Part shown: in pieces, positions 10,091 to 21,783 of the stretch
How the letters are laid out: each line of letters begins with the position of its first letter
Position numbering within the stretch: the stretch's first letter is position 1
DNA from: Venturia oleaginea
Taxonomy: Eukaryota > Ascomycota > Dothideomycetes > Venturiales > Venturiaceae
Length of the DNA: 64,000 nt
Assembly (NCBI GenBank): GCA_013176395.1
Contig: JABMLP010000010.1
Location: forward strand, 1,790,207-1,854,206
Reading direction: 5' to 3'
Notes under the pieces: generated by a model
Told to the model about the DNA's origin: nothing
Database searches by the model: none
What the model saw: the letters and a program-made list of their open reading frames with translations, nothing else
Made by a program: the position numbers and the translations under genes

Positions 10091-11615
10091 CGTTAGTTTT
10101 CGAAGTGGATACGGGAAAGCGAAGAGAGAGAAGAAGTGCGGGTTGTTTAACGAACTGTAGTATTTGGCGGGACGCTGGTCTCATTAAATCAGCAACAGTT
10201 CCCGCAAGTTTTCCCCACGGGGAAAAACGTGAAGCTCCACTACCTCCCGGAACTAGAGGCACGTCGACGACGATAAGTCAACTCCAGTCCTTGCTTTTCA
10301 TGCTCATGTTGCTGATCGCTGTCACCCCGGATTGATCGGCAATGTCAACCCGCTCTTTGTCATGGTACACAATAGCTACAACAGATGCATTGGATTGATG
10401 GAATTGTCCTTGGGTGCAAATCCAGATGATTCAAACACCAGAAAAGACAGCTGTATGCTTGACGTGAACGGAGCAAGACCAACTTATGGCAGAAGATTTG
10501 ATCAAACTGAGCGTGCAGGAACCGGATCTCGGCTGAGAAAATTGCCATAAACGGAAGCTATGCTGTACGTTACTTCAAGCTTTGCACAAGAAATGCAAGT
10601 CTGAGCGTCACAACGACGCTGTTTGCTGACAATTCAAGCGAATTAGTGGCAAGCGCCGAGGCAGCTGACGAAAAACGAGTCGGCAGTCGTCTTTCGAGGG
10701 GTAAGAGACGTGTCTTCCAAGAGCGTCAACCCCGTGGGGAAGCAGAAAGTGGGTCAGGATAGCGGATGAGTTTTACGACCATGGTCTGGAGTTGATGATG
10801 CCGTTGGTAAGATTTTGATATGGCTAAAATTCGGCATAGCTTTGACCGATTGCTCCACCTTGCGGAAAACTATTGGCGATTCGCTACAACGTCCCATGAA
10901 GTATGAAACGACTTGTAAGAAGCAACTGCCACCGAAGAGCAGGGCACAGGTCTGCGGATCTGCTGAGGTTGGACTTTGAACAATGACGTCCGACAGCAGC
11001 GAAGCGAAGAGAGGGGGTGGGCGGCAAGGGTCGTATGTGCAGAGCGATGTAAAACGTCCATAGGTGAGTTTTCGTATGTGAAGATTTGGATTGAAATGTG
11101 AATCAAGTCGTGGGAAGAACAAGGCGGAGATGGGCAAGTTTGTAGGAGAATCCGAGATGTCAAATTAGTATTTGCGTCGCTCCAAGTCGACATATTAGTG
11201 ATCGTCTGGTACATTCTCGCGCCCAAAGGCGCTCTGGAGTCGTATGTATCTGACTTTCATGGCGAGACAATGAGCCAGAAAGTTAATTGTTGGTATCACT
11301 TAGGGTGATAATGAGATAACGCGCGCGTAAGAGATAAGAAAGATAACAGATTCTGAGTTGGTTGTGCTTGTATTGTGTTTTTTTAAGTACATTTGCTACG
11401 GATTCCCGAAGTCCAACTTCGCCAAGAAATCAGGTGATACAACCATTGAAAATCACAACTTGTGTGGCAAGAATGAGCAGGATTTGGAAATAGAGAAGAA
11501 GTTTTGGAGCTACGGCATAGATTGCTGGGCATTTTTAGAAGTTGTTGTTGTTTGGGGGAGGAGGGAAATGGTAGTCGGCTTCGTAACTTCATCCTGTCCT
11601 TAAACCTTTTCCTGA
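10091..11615. other. Intergenic, no supported gene
   Basis: Many short open frames on both strands, none coding-like. This span includes the aquaporin promoter and the 3' side of the next minus-strand secreted protein gene. No RNA gene or repeat was recognised. Confidence 0.45.
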
Positions 11616-12018
11616 TTAAAAATTTCCCGTTGTACACCCAAAGCGATCCTTTCCACAGGTCGACTTCAATACCGGAATAGTACTGATGCTTTCTATACAC
11701 GCTAAAGCGAAATTATAATGGCAAGCTTGAGAACACTATATCATAGTCAACATTAGTATGTAATATACCCTAGCTCGGTAGCAAAGACCAGACTTACGTC
11801 TACAAGATCCGTCTTTGGATACGAAAGAGTTCCTCCAGCATTATTACAAGCCATTTCCGTCGCTTTACGATCAAGTCTCCCATTCGTTTTTCTACCTTCT
11901 CTACACTGGCATGCAAGAGCCAATCTATAAAAGTAATGTCAGCTTAAAGGTTGTAGGTTGCGTATAACTAGTAGTCCACTACTTACCCAGATAGCGACAG
12001 GACGAGCAATTGCTTTAA
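11616..12018 (-). CDS. Second small cysteine-rich secreted protein, start unresolved
   Basis: Three exons on the minus strand: one ending at 11987, then 11924-11798 and 11735-11616, separated by two 62-nt introns with GTAAGT donors and TATAG acceptors. The joined product reads KQLLVLSLSGLALACQCREG, then KTNGRLDRKATEMACNNAGG, TLSYPKTDLVD, CSQACHYNFALACIES and ends CGKDRFGCTTGNF. A signal-peptide-like start followed by eight cysteines marks it as a secreted cysteine-rich protein. No ATG lies in frame directly upstream of the hydrophobic stretch: the codon before KQLL is TTA. Either a further 5' exon exists or the start codon has mutated. Each exon is under 130 nt, which explains why simple ORF calling misses it. 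Confidence 0.6.
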
Positions 12019-12348
12019 GAGTACATATTTAGATCGGGTCCTAAGGAGCAATTAATGCGCTTCCTATAACGGAAGAATCACACGTACAGTAGAATCTGTC
12101 GAGCAGCCGAGATCGTTTGGTATGGGAAACTGGAGCAGAGGCGTCTGTCTTTATGGGTAAAACATATACATTACCCTCTTACCGATCCAATCTCAGTTCC
12201 CAGGATAGATCCACCTCCGCCCCTCACCTCCCTTATAGAAGTTGGCGGAAGTTACATACTCTATCCGGGGCAACTCCGAACAACGAGGAGAGGGGTGAAT
12301 CCTTCTAACACGGAGATGTTTGGACGATTATTTGCGAAGGCAAGTTAG

Positions 12349-13260
12349 TCAGGCAGCAGATCTCAGCATGTACGATGTGCTCGGGCAGTCCGATGGTTTC
12401 TCACGACCGGTCAAGAGGAGAAGGCCGATCACAAGGATTGCTGCTATTCTAACCATTTCCTCGTCTCTTTGGACTAAGGACTCGTCCATGCACGAGTAGG
12501 GAAGCGCATCATCCAACTCCAACGTTTCATCATCACCACGAGCTGGCACCGTTACTGACCCGACAGCATGGTTCGCGACGATAAAGTCCGGAATATAAAT
12601 GGTACCAAATTAGCAAACATTATGGATCAACACTTGAACAGTCCATTCAGCCTGACTCGATTCATTCAGTTTGATCTTCTTGTAGAATAAGCGCTGGAAG
12701 GCGCAGAGTAGTATTTATACCTACATAACAAGCCACCACAGAGAATGGTCGTTAGCACGGGCTGCGGGAGCGAGCCGACCGCCTTCTGCTCGGCGCAGGG
12801 GCTTTGCGAAAATGACCCAAATTTAGGCTGCGATCTTGGACAACCTTGTCGAAAAATATCCCTTCTCGAGCATCCTGCATCTCTTCACCATAGTCCCGGT
12901 CAACATCAAAACGGATCCTGCCGCTTTCATTTTCATCCTCCGACCTACTCAAGGATCCATTGGACTGCTTCTTAACCCAGCTACCACCACCTGATTCCTG
13001 TGCGTGTTATATGCTCGCCAGTATCTCTGTCTTCATCTTAATCTTTCATCCCTAGTCTAGCCTAGTACCTGAGCCTACTTTAATGCCAATCATGGGGTAT
13101 AATCATGTTACTTACTGATTCCGAACAGCCTGTCGCTGATCATCTCCCAAGCACCTCATGATCCAGGACATCCACCACGATCCTGGACCGTCTACTCGAA
13201 ATAACTACATGACCATGTAATATTCTACCCAGCCTTGCAACATTCGTTTTTGACGCATAA
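12349..13260 (-). pseudogene. Coding-like exons of an unrecognised gene, probably decayed
   Basis: Three minus-strand stretches look translated but could not be joined. 13208-13120 reads FRVDGPGSWWMSWIMRCLGD and ends before a GTAAGT donor. 13004-12752, after a CACAG acceptor, reads ESGGGSWVKKQSNGSLSRSE, then ENESGRIRFDVDRDYGEEMQ and FFDKVVQDRSLNLGHF. 12549-12349 reads TLELDDALPYSCMDESLVQR and holds one membrane-like segment VRIAAILVIGLLLLTG. The first donor and the following acceptor do not keep phase, and a TAG interrupts the upstream part near 13210. A membrane protein gene with lesions is the simplest reading. Family unknown. Confidence 0.3.
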
Positions 13261-13581
13261 ATTCCGCCCGCTGAGGAGCCTCCTACAGTCTTGTTACTGT
13301 CATTGCTCAGTTATCGATTCCCGCAATCCAACATCTTCACATGGCCTGTCAAGTATTTACTGAGCCATTGGCGGCCTCAATCTCACTCGGTGATAAATCT
13401 CAGCCGCAGACTGCTCCCCAGCTACGGCGTACCCGAACTCGTAAGTTTTCGTCACGACCTAGCCCCACAAAGCCATCGACATCGCAACGAGACACGGTAT
13501 CTCGCAAAAAGGTCGGCACCTCGATCAAATCTGAGGCTCTCGGACCCCATCAAAGCACTTCGACATCTTTTGCAATCTACG

Positions 13582-16512
13582 ATGCCTCCTTCGACTACCC
13601 CCATGGACGGTGGGATGAGATATACGAAAACAGGTAGACTCAGCAAAGCCCAAAAGGGCGTGCGAGGCGCTCATACTTGTGAATGCGGAAAGGTTAGTCT
13701 TCTTGATCGATTACATTGCATAGTCTCCCGCATCTCATGCATCCTCTGGGCGTGTTACATTGCCCCTGCCGAGTGCCACTCCAGCCTACTCTACGCCCTC
13801 TTCTCCAGAGCACTTAGACTATACTACCTGCAGTACTTGCGCTTTTTTCATCAACATATGAACCTCTTCGCTAACATTCGATAGCAATATTCCCGTGCTG
13901 AGCACCTTCGGTATGCTAACACCTCATGATGTGCATTCTTGTTCACTCCAGCTGAGACTAACCCTCCGTCTAGACGACATCAGCAAAATCATGAGACGCA
14001 CCTATCATGTCACTTCGCATCATGTGGCAAGACCTTTCACCGACAGGATCTGCTGGACAGACACTTCGCCACCAAGCAGTACGCAACTTCTGAAAGTGGC
14101 CACACGTTCGCGACAGCGCTGACACAATCTAGCAACCAAGAGCCAGCCTACCCGCCACGCCGGCGGTCTGATGCCAGCTGTGGCTCCTCGTACACGCAAT
14201 CCGGATCTGTAGATAGCGTGATAGGTATTCTTGCGCCGGTTCAAGCTCCGCCGATAGCTGAACTACCGTATATTCCTGATATACCGGACACTTTCAACCC
14301 TTCAAGGTACAACCAATTCTTCCACCACCATCGACCTTCAGAATCTATTTCTTATTCTTCATTTCCTTCTTCGGATGTCATCTAGTGAGTTCTCGTATTG
14401 TTAGCGTCAATTTTCTCACTCATCAAGATTTTTGCCTCCAAGCTGAGCAAGACTGACCTTTATCAGTGCTACGATCGAACCAAATCCCATGATAATCAAG
14501 CCCGATGGTAGCAGGCCGCCAGTTTCATCAGTCTCAGACTGGCAGCCCAACTGTTTTGAGCCAGGCATTCACCCTCTTCAGCCCTTTCCTTTCTCCGATG
14601 GACAATCTCCAATAACACAAGACCCGGTACTGGATCCGTGGGTCACGGTCCCCGATCACTATCCCTACCAGACCGATCTCGATCAGCTCAGAATTCCATG
14701 TATACATACTGATATCTCCTCTCCTCTTTCCAATTCCACAACGCACATGGCCATGATGCTTCCTGATATGGAGCAAGGACCTTTCCCAACATCCAGCGCA
14801 ACATCTCCTACATCTATGGCTAGCACTGCTCTGCCTACAGCCATCATTCCACAGGACCAAAAGGGTATCCCGTACCCATTGCCGTTCCCTGTGCAGCGCG
14901 TCAAGTATGGAAGCTTGAATCTTGAGGTACCTTTGGAGGACCAGCAGCTCGGCATCTCCTTGAGCTTGAAGACCAAACAGCATTATGTTGAGTCATACTG
15001 GAAGTACTTTCACCCGGTGTTCCCTGTCCTTCACAAGCCCTCTTACCAAGCACAAACACCATGTCCTTTGTTGAGCGCGGCAGTCATGTCTATCGGTGCA
15101 CAATACAACGACGGCCATCTTGCCATGAGCGACTCGCGAATCTTGCACGAAAAACTCCAGGAACTTATTTCCAAAGACAGGTCGACGCTACGGTCAGAGA
15201 ATCGCATCGATTACATGCAAGCCATATTCCTCGTTGAGATGTTTTCGCATTTCAAAACTAAGCGAGCCACTTCTCAGCTGTCAGGGATATTCGACGATGT
15301 CTATAGCCAGCTTGGGAAGCATCACGCAAGCGCTCCGAGACCACATTTGGAAAGTCTTGCAACGGTCGAACCATACACCAGCGAGGATGTCATTCGACGA
15401 CAATGGATGGAATGGATACATCTGCACTCCATGGAGCGTCTGCTCACAGCTTGCTACATCCTTGATGCACAGCAAGCGCTCCTCTTTGCAAGGCCGACCT
15501 TTACAAATGTAGGCATCGGCCTCGATCTTTACATGCCAGCATGTTCGACGCTGTGGGAGGCACCTGTGCATACCAGATGGGCAGACCTGCTTCGTAGTGG
15601 CCCTGCTCCTTTGGTAGATATGTATCAGTTGCTTGACAGCTTAGCGCAGAATAGCAGTCATGAAAAACGGTGCGATCCTTTCCAGTCTGCATGGCTGACT
15701 GCTTGTCATGCGTGCTCGGTCCTTAACCAACAACAAGAAGCCGGTAGTGGAGCGTACGGTCCAGTAACCGCTTCTCATTCTATCTTCGAGGGCATCAACA
15801 TCGCATTACTTGAGCAGGCTCTCTGCCCGCAAGCAGATGTGCTCATATCCCATAACATGGTTCGACTAGCCGCACACTGTCCCACCCGCGCTCTATAGCC
15901 TTAAGTGGCGAGTCTTGGGTGTTCTCACAGCGTCTCTCCTCCGAAGCCCTTCTCGCAGCTGCAGAATTCGAAACTCTTAAGACTGAACTCCGATTATGGA
16001 GCGAGACACTTCACCAACCAACCCTCTGGCCCGCAACCACCGACACAAAAAGTGGTGCCCACGAAGCCCTCCAATGCGCCCTCACCATCATCCGCCTCGC
16101 TCTCGACATGGATACCCGCAACCTAGCATTCGGCGGTGAAATGGCCGTCTTCTATGCCTCCCTTGTCCTCTGGGCCAGCACATTCAGAGCAGTATGTAAA
16201 GCTAAATCAGCAGGGCTGAAATTCGAAGATAACGATACGGCTAAGTTTGCGGCGCCGAGGGCAGAACAGGATGCGAGGTATTTCGTGAGATTGGCTGAGG
16301 CTGATATCAACTCTTCGGATGTTTTTGGTGGGATTCCGCCGGCTGATCGGGTTGACCGGTGGAGGTTTGGTGCTGGTGCTGTGCTGACTTGGAGTGCGTG
16401 GGTAATTGGGGGCGCTGGGATGAGGAGTGGTGGTGCTGGGGAGTTGATGGAAGGAGCTGTGGGTGTGTTGGAGAGACTTGGACGGAGAGGTTGGGTTGGT
16501 GAGTGGTTTTGA
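13582..16512 (+). CDS. C2H2 zinc-finger / fungal-specific transcription factor, frame interrupted once
   Basis: A nuclear regulator. Exons 13582-13692, 13885-13910 (26 nt), 13974-14384 and 14467 onward; donors GTTAGT, GTATGC and GTGAGT. The start MPPSTTPMDGGMRYTKTGRL leads into two C2H2-type fingers, CECGKQYSRAEHLRRHQQNH and CHFASCGKTFHRQDLLDRHF. A long middle domain follows (QQLGISLSLKTKQHYVESYW, YFHPVFPVLHKPSYQA), typical of the Fungal_trans superfamily. The frame ends at 15898 after CPTRAL but continues one frame over as ALSGESWVFSQRLSSEALLA to 16512. One missing T in CTATAGCC near 15893 would restore CPTRALLALSGESW. So either a real single-base deletion or a sequence error. A GTGAGT donor at 16499 may add a short last exon. 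Confidence 0.8.
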
Positions 16513-17377
16513 TACGTGACGTGTCTTTATGTTTCCTGGGTCGTTGTGATGGTTGGATTTAGCGTTGGAGTATGGGGTTTTCTGGCATGTTGGACCAATT
16601 GATGTAGATGCTCCCTTCAGGACATTGAGCTCAAATGCAATGGCTGTGACCCGTCATTCTGGTAAAGCCGATCCATTCATTTGGGATTTTCATGGAGGAG
16701 ATGGATGGGGACGTGTGGCCTCGTCCGAGGAAATGTTCACCCCCTTCTCGCGCAATCTAGCTGGCTGCGGTTGAGATGCCGATGGCAGCTCACTTCAAGA
16801 AGAGGTGTAAGGAGTCAGGCTGATTGAGTGTATAAAGAGCTGTCTATCGTTCCCTTCAGCATGTCAACGTGGTGGAGTCGTTGGTGGTTTGAATCTTCAA
16901 AAGGAATTAGATTCTCCGTCGACTCCACTTCGAACCGCCGATACCGCCTTGAGATTGCGGCCTCAGAAAGGCATCATTTCCTCTTTGGTCCATCTTCTCC
17001 GAGGATGGAGCGGCTTCTCCGCCTTCTTCGCCAAAGCTTCTTCGGGCATGTGTTGCACACAGTCACGATGCCAGCGGCCATGAAATTTCTGAGTAGCGGC
17101 TGGTCATGCGATGCGCATCTCCTTCCATTGGTGCGGGCAGCCTCCTTGTCGCGTCTTGCACGAAGCATTCTGACTGAAGCAAGACCATTTCATTCCTCAC
17201 TACTCACCTTCACTTCTTCAACACCTAATATTTCCTCACCTCCGTCCACTATTGCCGCGGGTACCCCGCCTCCCATAGCCTTCCAAAAGCCATCCACGGG
17301 CCGGATTCTCACTTTCCGTACCGACATTCGCCGATTGCTCTTCACTTATTTACTCTCTCTCTTGCTCTCTCGCCAAT
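16513..17377. other. Intergenic; isocitrate dehydrogenase promoter and leader
   Basis: A long open frame (16828-17583) runs through here into the dehydrogenase in another frame, but its composition is not protein-like and the last part is clearly the antiphase shadow of the dehydrogenase. CT-rich sequence (17335-17375) directly precedes the start codon. Confidence 0.5.
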
Positions 17378-18928
17378 ATGAATTCATTCCGCTGTTTGCG
17401 TGCTTCCCCAGCTTCACCCACGTCTTTCTCACGAGTAGCACTTGCCAGTACAAGGCAACAGGCCCCACGAGCAGCCTTCTACAGGCTACAAAAACCAGAA
17501 TTTGGACAACAGCGAAGAACCATGGCTACTGCAATCAAGAAGATCAAGGTCAAGAACCCGGTGGTGGAGTTGGATGGAGATGAGATGACCAGGATCATCT
17601 GGCAAGATATCAAGGACAAAGTGAGTTCTACCATAGTGTCATTTTTGATACAATCGCTAATTCCCACAGTTCATTACTCCGTGAGTTGTGCTTCACACAA
17701 TAGCACTATGAACCCCTCCTCTGACAGAACCTCAGCTACCTCGATATCGACCTCAAGTACTACGATCTTGGTATCCAATACCGAGACCAGACCAATGACC
17801 AAGTCACTGTCGACGCAGCCGAGGCTATCAAGAAATACTCAGTTGGTGTGAAATGCGCCACTATTACACCAGACGAGGAGCGTGTGAAGGAGTTCAACCT
17901 CAAGCAAATGTGGTTATCACCAAACGGCACCATCCGAAATATCCTCGGAGGAACCGTATTCCGTGAACCCATTGTTATTGACAAAATCCCACGTCTGGTA
18001 CCAGGCTGGAAGAAGCCTATCGTTATTGGACGTCACGCTTTCGGTGATCAATACAGGGCAAAGGACACCGTTATCCCAGGTCCAGGCAAACTCGAGATGG
18101 TCTACACACCTGAGAATGGTGAAAAGCAGGTCATTGAGGTTTACAACTTTGCACAGAAGGACGGTGGCGTGGCTATCACCATGTACAACACGGCAGAGTC
18201 GATAGCTGGTTTCGCGCATGCCTCTTTCAAGTTGGCATTGGACAAGAAATGGCCTCTGTACATGACCACCAAGAACACCATTTTGAAGAAGTATGATGGG
18301 AGATTCAAGGACATTTTCCAAGCCATTTACGAAAAGGAGTACGCCGCTGAGTTCGAAAAGAACAAGATTTGGTATGAGCACAGATTGATTGATGACATGG
18401 TCGCTCAGATGATCAAGAGTGAGGGAGGTTATATCATTGCTATGAAGAGTGAGCATTTACAAAATCTATTACCGCTGCGCAATAAGCTAACAATTCTCGT
18501 CAGACTACGATGGTGATGTCCAATCTGATATTGTCGCTCAAGGTTTCGGGTCCCTCGGTCTGATGACTTCCGTCTTGATCACTCCCGACGGTCTTACCAC
18601 TGAAGCCGAAGCCGCCCACGGCACAGTCACCCGTCACTTCCGTGAACACCAGAAGGGCAATGAGACTTCCACCAATCCAATCGCATCCATCTTTGCCTGG
18701 ACTCGTGGTTTGGCCAAACGTGGCGAGCTCGATGGTACACCAGACGTTGTTTCTTTCGCCGAAGCTCTTGAACAAGCTTGCATCGACACCGTCAACCTCG
18801 ATGGTATCATGACCAAGGATTTGGCTCTTAGCTGCGGCCGCAAGGACCGCGAGTCATGGGTTGTTACTTCCAAGTACATGGAGGCTGTTGAGAGGAGGTT
18901 GAGAAATGCTCTCAAGGGAAAGCTATGA
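17378..18928 (+). CDS. NADP-dependent isocitrate dehydrogenase, probably mitochondrial
   Basis: Oxidises isocitrate to 2-oxoglutarate with NADPH production. Exons 17378-17620, 17670-17680, 17736-18448 and 18504-18928; joined they give 463 residues with every junction in phase. The second exon is only 11 nt: it supplies FITP, completed by the next exon's [10 protein letters not shown], as the family requires. Seen: [14 protein letters not shown] near residue 62, substrate loop [16 protein letters not shown], metal-binding [18 protein letters not shown] and [20 protein letters not shown]. The first 49 residues are Arg/Ser/Ala-rich without acids, a mitochondrial transit peptide. A second ATG at residue 49 ([16 protein letters not shown]) would give a cytosolic form, as in related fungi. 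The C-terminus KGKL is not a standard peroxisomal signal. Confidence 0.96.
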
Positions 18929-20378
18929 GTGATTTACGCATCTGCTGGGATGACCCACGGGGCAAGATCATGAATCTAGCCTTGCTATCTGGCGTATATG
19001 CGGTAAGGTATAAAAGATTGCGATAGACTTCGTGGCAGGATCATGAATCTATAGCTGAAGGAAGTTCAAGTATACCACAGTGCACCATCTATTTTCCGTT
19101 CCACTAAAGCAGATCCCATGGTTACATGGCCTTTAGAACAATCAAGGATTCTCGTTCCTCGATATCTTCGGAATAGATTTTGTCGCACCTGCTTCTGGTC
19201 GGCCATTTGTCATCTCTGGAATCAGCTCGGGCACCGAAGCTAAGCAAATCTTCAACCTTTTAGTATCGAAGCGTTCATCATAGCCGGCACAAACACGCAA
19301 ATGTTCTAAGGTGCTCAGCTCCAATCTCTTCTCTGGACCATGCCAATCCATTTCCGCCAGCGGTCTGCAAACCCTGATCCTTCGGGCAGATGGAACTTTC
19401 CCTCTGCCAAGACCTTCCGCAAGAGATGGATGGACACGAGGTTTGTGGTTTGTGAATGAGTTCAAAGTGCGAGAAGAAATATATGGTTTGTCAATTCTTT
19501 GCGTGTTTTTCCGCCTTCGCAACAGTTGAAATTTGGCAAACGCGAAAAGGAAAAGGAAAAGTGAGACCAGTTGAGGTCCAATGTTTCACGACGACGGGTT
19601 TTGTTGGTCGAGGGTGCCGATACGGTAAGAGCCCCTCGGTCTGGGAGTTCTCGGCCTGCCAGTGGTCATTCACGTTCCCCTTGCTGCAAGCTTGGTAAAC
19701 CGTTTGCCCATCCTTTGAGGAGAGTGTGATTGTGATGTCAGTATCGTTCGTTATTCATGACACAGCAATGACTGATGTTTCTACGTATTGGATCCTTCGC
19801 ATTGCATCTCGCCGTGGACGAAGGGGGAAATGAAGGATATGCAGCATGTTTAGATTGATGAGGTCTTAAGCCGGATCGTGGGTCCGCTTATCATCGTATG
19901 ATGATGGCCGTGTTCATAATGGGATACACGAAAAGATGAAATTCTTTGACGCTGAGTGGAAACTGCTTTGATATGGTACAAATCTGGTATTAGAACGTCA
20001 TGCCTAACTCCTCACCACCCCCTTCTCGACCACAATTCTCGCTTTTACCTCGTGTCTCACTGGCCGCACAAGTTGCTGACGGCGTAATCGTTTGGGTTAA
20101 TTGCATCGTGACTCTTTACCCCTCCCTTTTCCTTCCTCCTCCTGACGTGTTGAAAACATCGAGCGGCCAGTGACGAACTTGAGCAGTCAAACATGAGGAG
20201 TTCGTGACGTCTGCAAACCCAATATACCACCCAGTAGACAAGATCTCGATCGCTCAAATCGTCTATATAAGATCATCCTTTCACTTCATTAAGTGCTCTC
20301 TATCAGCTCCTCAAAAATCATCAACCCAAAAATCCTCAACACCACTTTCAATCAAAACCCCCCAAAATTCAATTCAAA
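18929..20378. other. Intergenic, one weak minus-strand open frame
   Basis: The only coding-like stretch is on the minus strand, about 19400-19142, reading MDWHGPEKRLELSTLEHLRV and ending SRNENP. It has no recognised family, no clear start and may be a remnant. The rest holds no supported feature; 20280-20378 is the C/A-rich leader of the next gene. Confidence 0.35.
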
Positions 20379-20630
20379 ATGAATCACGGTTGGTATGTCA
20401 TCTCCCTCCCTCCCCTCCTCTTTTTTTTTTTTTTTTTGACTAAAGAAAAGAGTACTAATACAACTCTAGCTGTTGCGATGGAGGAAAGAAGGGCTGCGGC
20501 TCTCGCCGAACCATGAAACATGGAGGTTGCTGCTGCTCCTCTCATGGGTCTTGCTGCGGGGTATGTTGTCGATGCTGTTATTCTACCATTCACGAAGACG
20601 TGAATATTGACTTTTCTGAAGGGCAAGTAA
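20379..20630 (+). CDS. Metallothionein-like cysteine-rich peptide
   Basis: Exon 1 is 14 nt (20379-20392), the intron has a GTATGT donor, a T17 run and an ACTAATAC branch site, and exon 2 starts at 20470. The product begins MNHGCCCDGGKKGCGSRR and continues MKHGGCCCSSHGSCCG. A second GTATGT donor follows at 20561 in phase 0 and a CTGAAG acceptor at 20621 gives the ending GGK, for 37 residues with nine cysteines, a size and composition like fungal metallothioneins. Without the second splice the frame runs to 20743 (95 residues) with more Cys pairs (CCRCC). I favour the short form because its intron has an ATTGAC branch and a pyrimidine tract. Role in copper or other metal binding is inferred from composition only. 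Confidence 0.6.
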
Positions 20631-21027
20631 ATCATGCGTTGCCATGCTCACCGATACCAAATGCATTCATTAGCACGTTCCGCCGATATCATGCGTTCCC
20701 GCCAATGCCACATGCGTCGGTTATGCCGAGATGTAGACGATGAAATTGTGTTTTGGACGTGTTCCATTATTGCTTTGGACTAGTTCAAGAAAAAAATAAA
20801 TTACAAGCTTGTTCGAGATGATTTTGTGTTCTTCGTGATTTCGTCGAGTCTCGAGATGTGTAGTTGTTGTAAATCTCGCAAGATTGTGAATCCCCATTAA
20901 GTCTTGATCGAGATGTGTTGTAACTGCAAGTCTTTCGCCAGATATTGAATTCCATTGCATCTTGATCGAAGCGAAGGGAACTCCGGCGATTCTTCTGGGT
21001 TCAGACCGCTTTTGTTTGAATACGTTA

Positions 21028-21085
21028 TACTCGTGCCAAGCTACCCTTGAGAGTGAGGAAGAATGAGAGTGGCTTGGCACGAGTA
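21028..21085. repeat. Hairpin with 14-bp perfect arms
   Basis: TACTCGTGCCAAGC (21028-21041) is repeated as its reverse complement at 21072-21085 with a 30-nt loop. Near a T-rich region 3' of the metallothionein-like gene. Could be a small foldback element or a transcription-end structure. Confidence 0.6.
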
Positions 21086-21182
21086 GAACAGAGAATTGAC
21101 GACCTCGGTTCCGTGTGCGAAGGTTCTAGCCTCTTGAGGGAGGGTTGACACACAACTTTCGAATCGAAATGAGCAAAATCCT

Positions 21183-21270
21183 AGATTGGTTCGATTGATT
21201 GAAGTCAGCGAGGCTATTCAAATCTAGCCAATCGGAATTTCCGATTGGCCAATCCATCGAACAAATCGAT
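21183..21270. repeat. Foldback element with perfect 20-bp central palindrome
   Basis: The centre CCAATCGGAATTCCGATTGG-like palindrome (about 21230-21250) is flanked by longer arms: GATTGGTTCGATTGATT on the left and its near reverse complement AATCCATCGAACAAATC on the right (15 of 17 match). Looks like a miniature inverted-repeat element. Confidence 0.55.
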
Positions 21271-21336
21271 CCTAACCAGAAATCGTTGAGATTCGATAGG
21301 TTGGCCGTAAAACCACCTGCAAGCGGAGATTTTTCA

Positions 21337-21514
21337 ACCTACATAGCTGCGGGCTAGGGTGTTTTTAAGCCGTATACTTTTCTGAAACGGTAGAATAACC
21401 GCAACTTTACGGTTGCAAAAAAATACAACCGTAAGTTTACTATTAATCTACTGTTTCAGCTAAAGTCTTACAAGTTTACGGTTAAAAACACCTTCACCCC
21501 GCGGCTATGTAGGT
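21337..21514. repeat. 178-bp foldback element (MITE-like)
   Basis: Almost the whole element is two inverted arms of 80-90 bp. It starts ACCTACATAGCTGCGGG and ends CCCGCGGCTATGTAGGT, with inner arms GGTGTTTTTAA and TTACGGTTG mirrored as CAACCGTAA and TTAAAAACACC. No coding capacity. No clear target duplication is visible in the flanks. Confidence 0.7.
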
Positions 21515-21783
21515 ATCCAAGTTAATCGTACACCACCTCAACATTGAGTGAATGGATTCGAAATTGGCGTCTTAGAACTAAGTCTCATCCCCAACTCATC
21601 TGTGATCCGCCCAATTTCTCGTACAGGCCCTAATATTGTTTAGAATGACCAATGTAACCAATCAAAATCTCCACCACTTCCCCACTGCCCCATTCTTCTC
21701 CCGTCTCACGCTATTTTATACATTTATTGCAACCTCGCAGGTTCTGCAGCATCTGAAGCGTGACTTCAAATCACGCCAGTAAC

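Noticed and set aside
10077..11226. Several 60-130 residue frames between the aquaporin and the secreted protein
   Set aside because: No start context, splice structure, domain or composition bias to support any of them.
16828..17583. 251-residue open frame upstream of and overlapping isocitrate dehydrogenase
   Set aside because: Composition is not protein-like and the last part is another frame of the dehydrogenase first exon.
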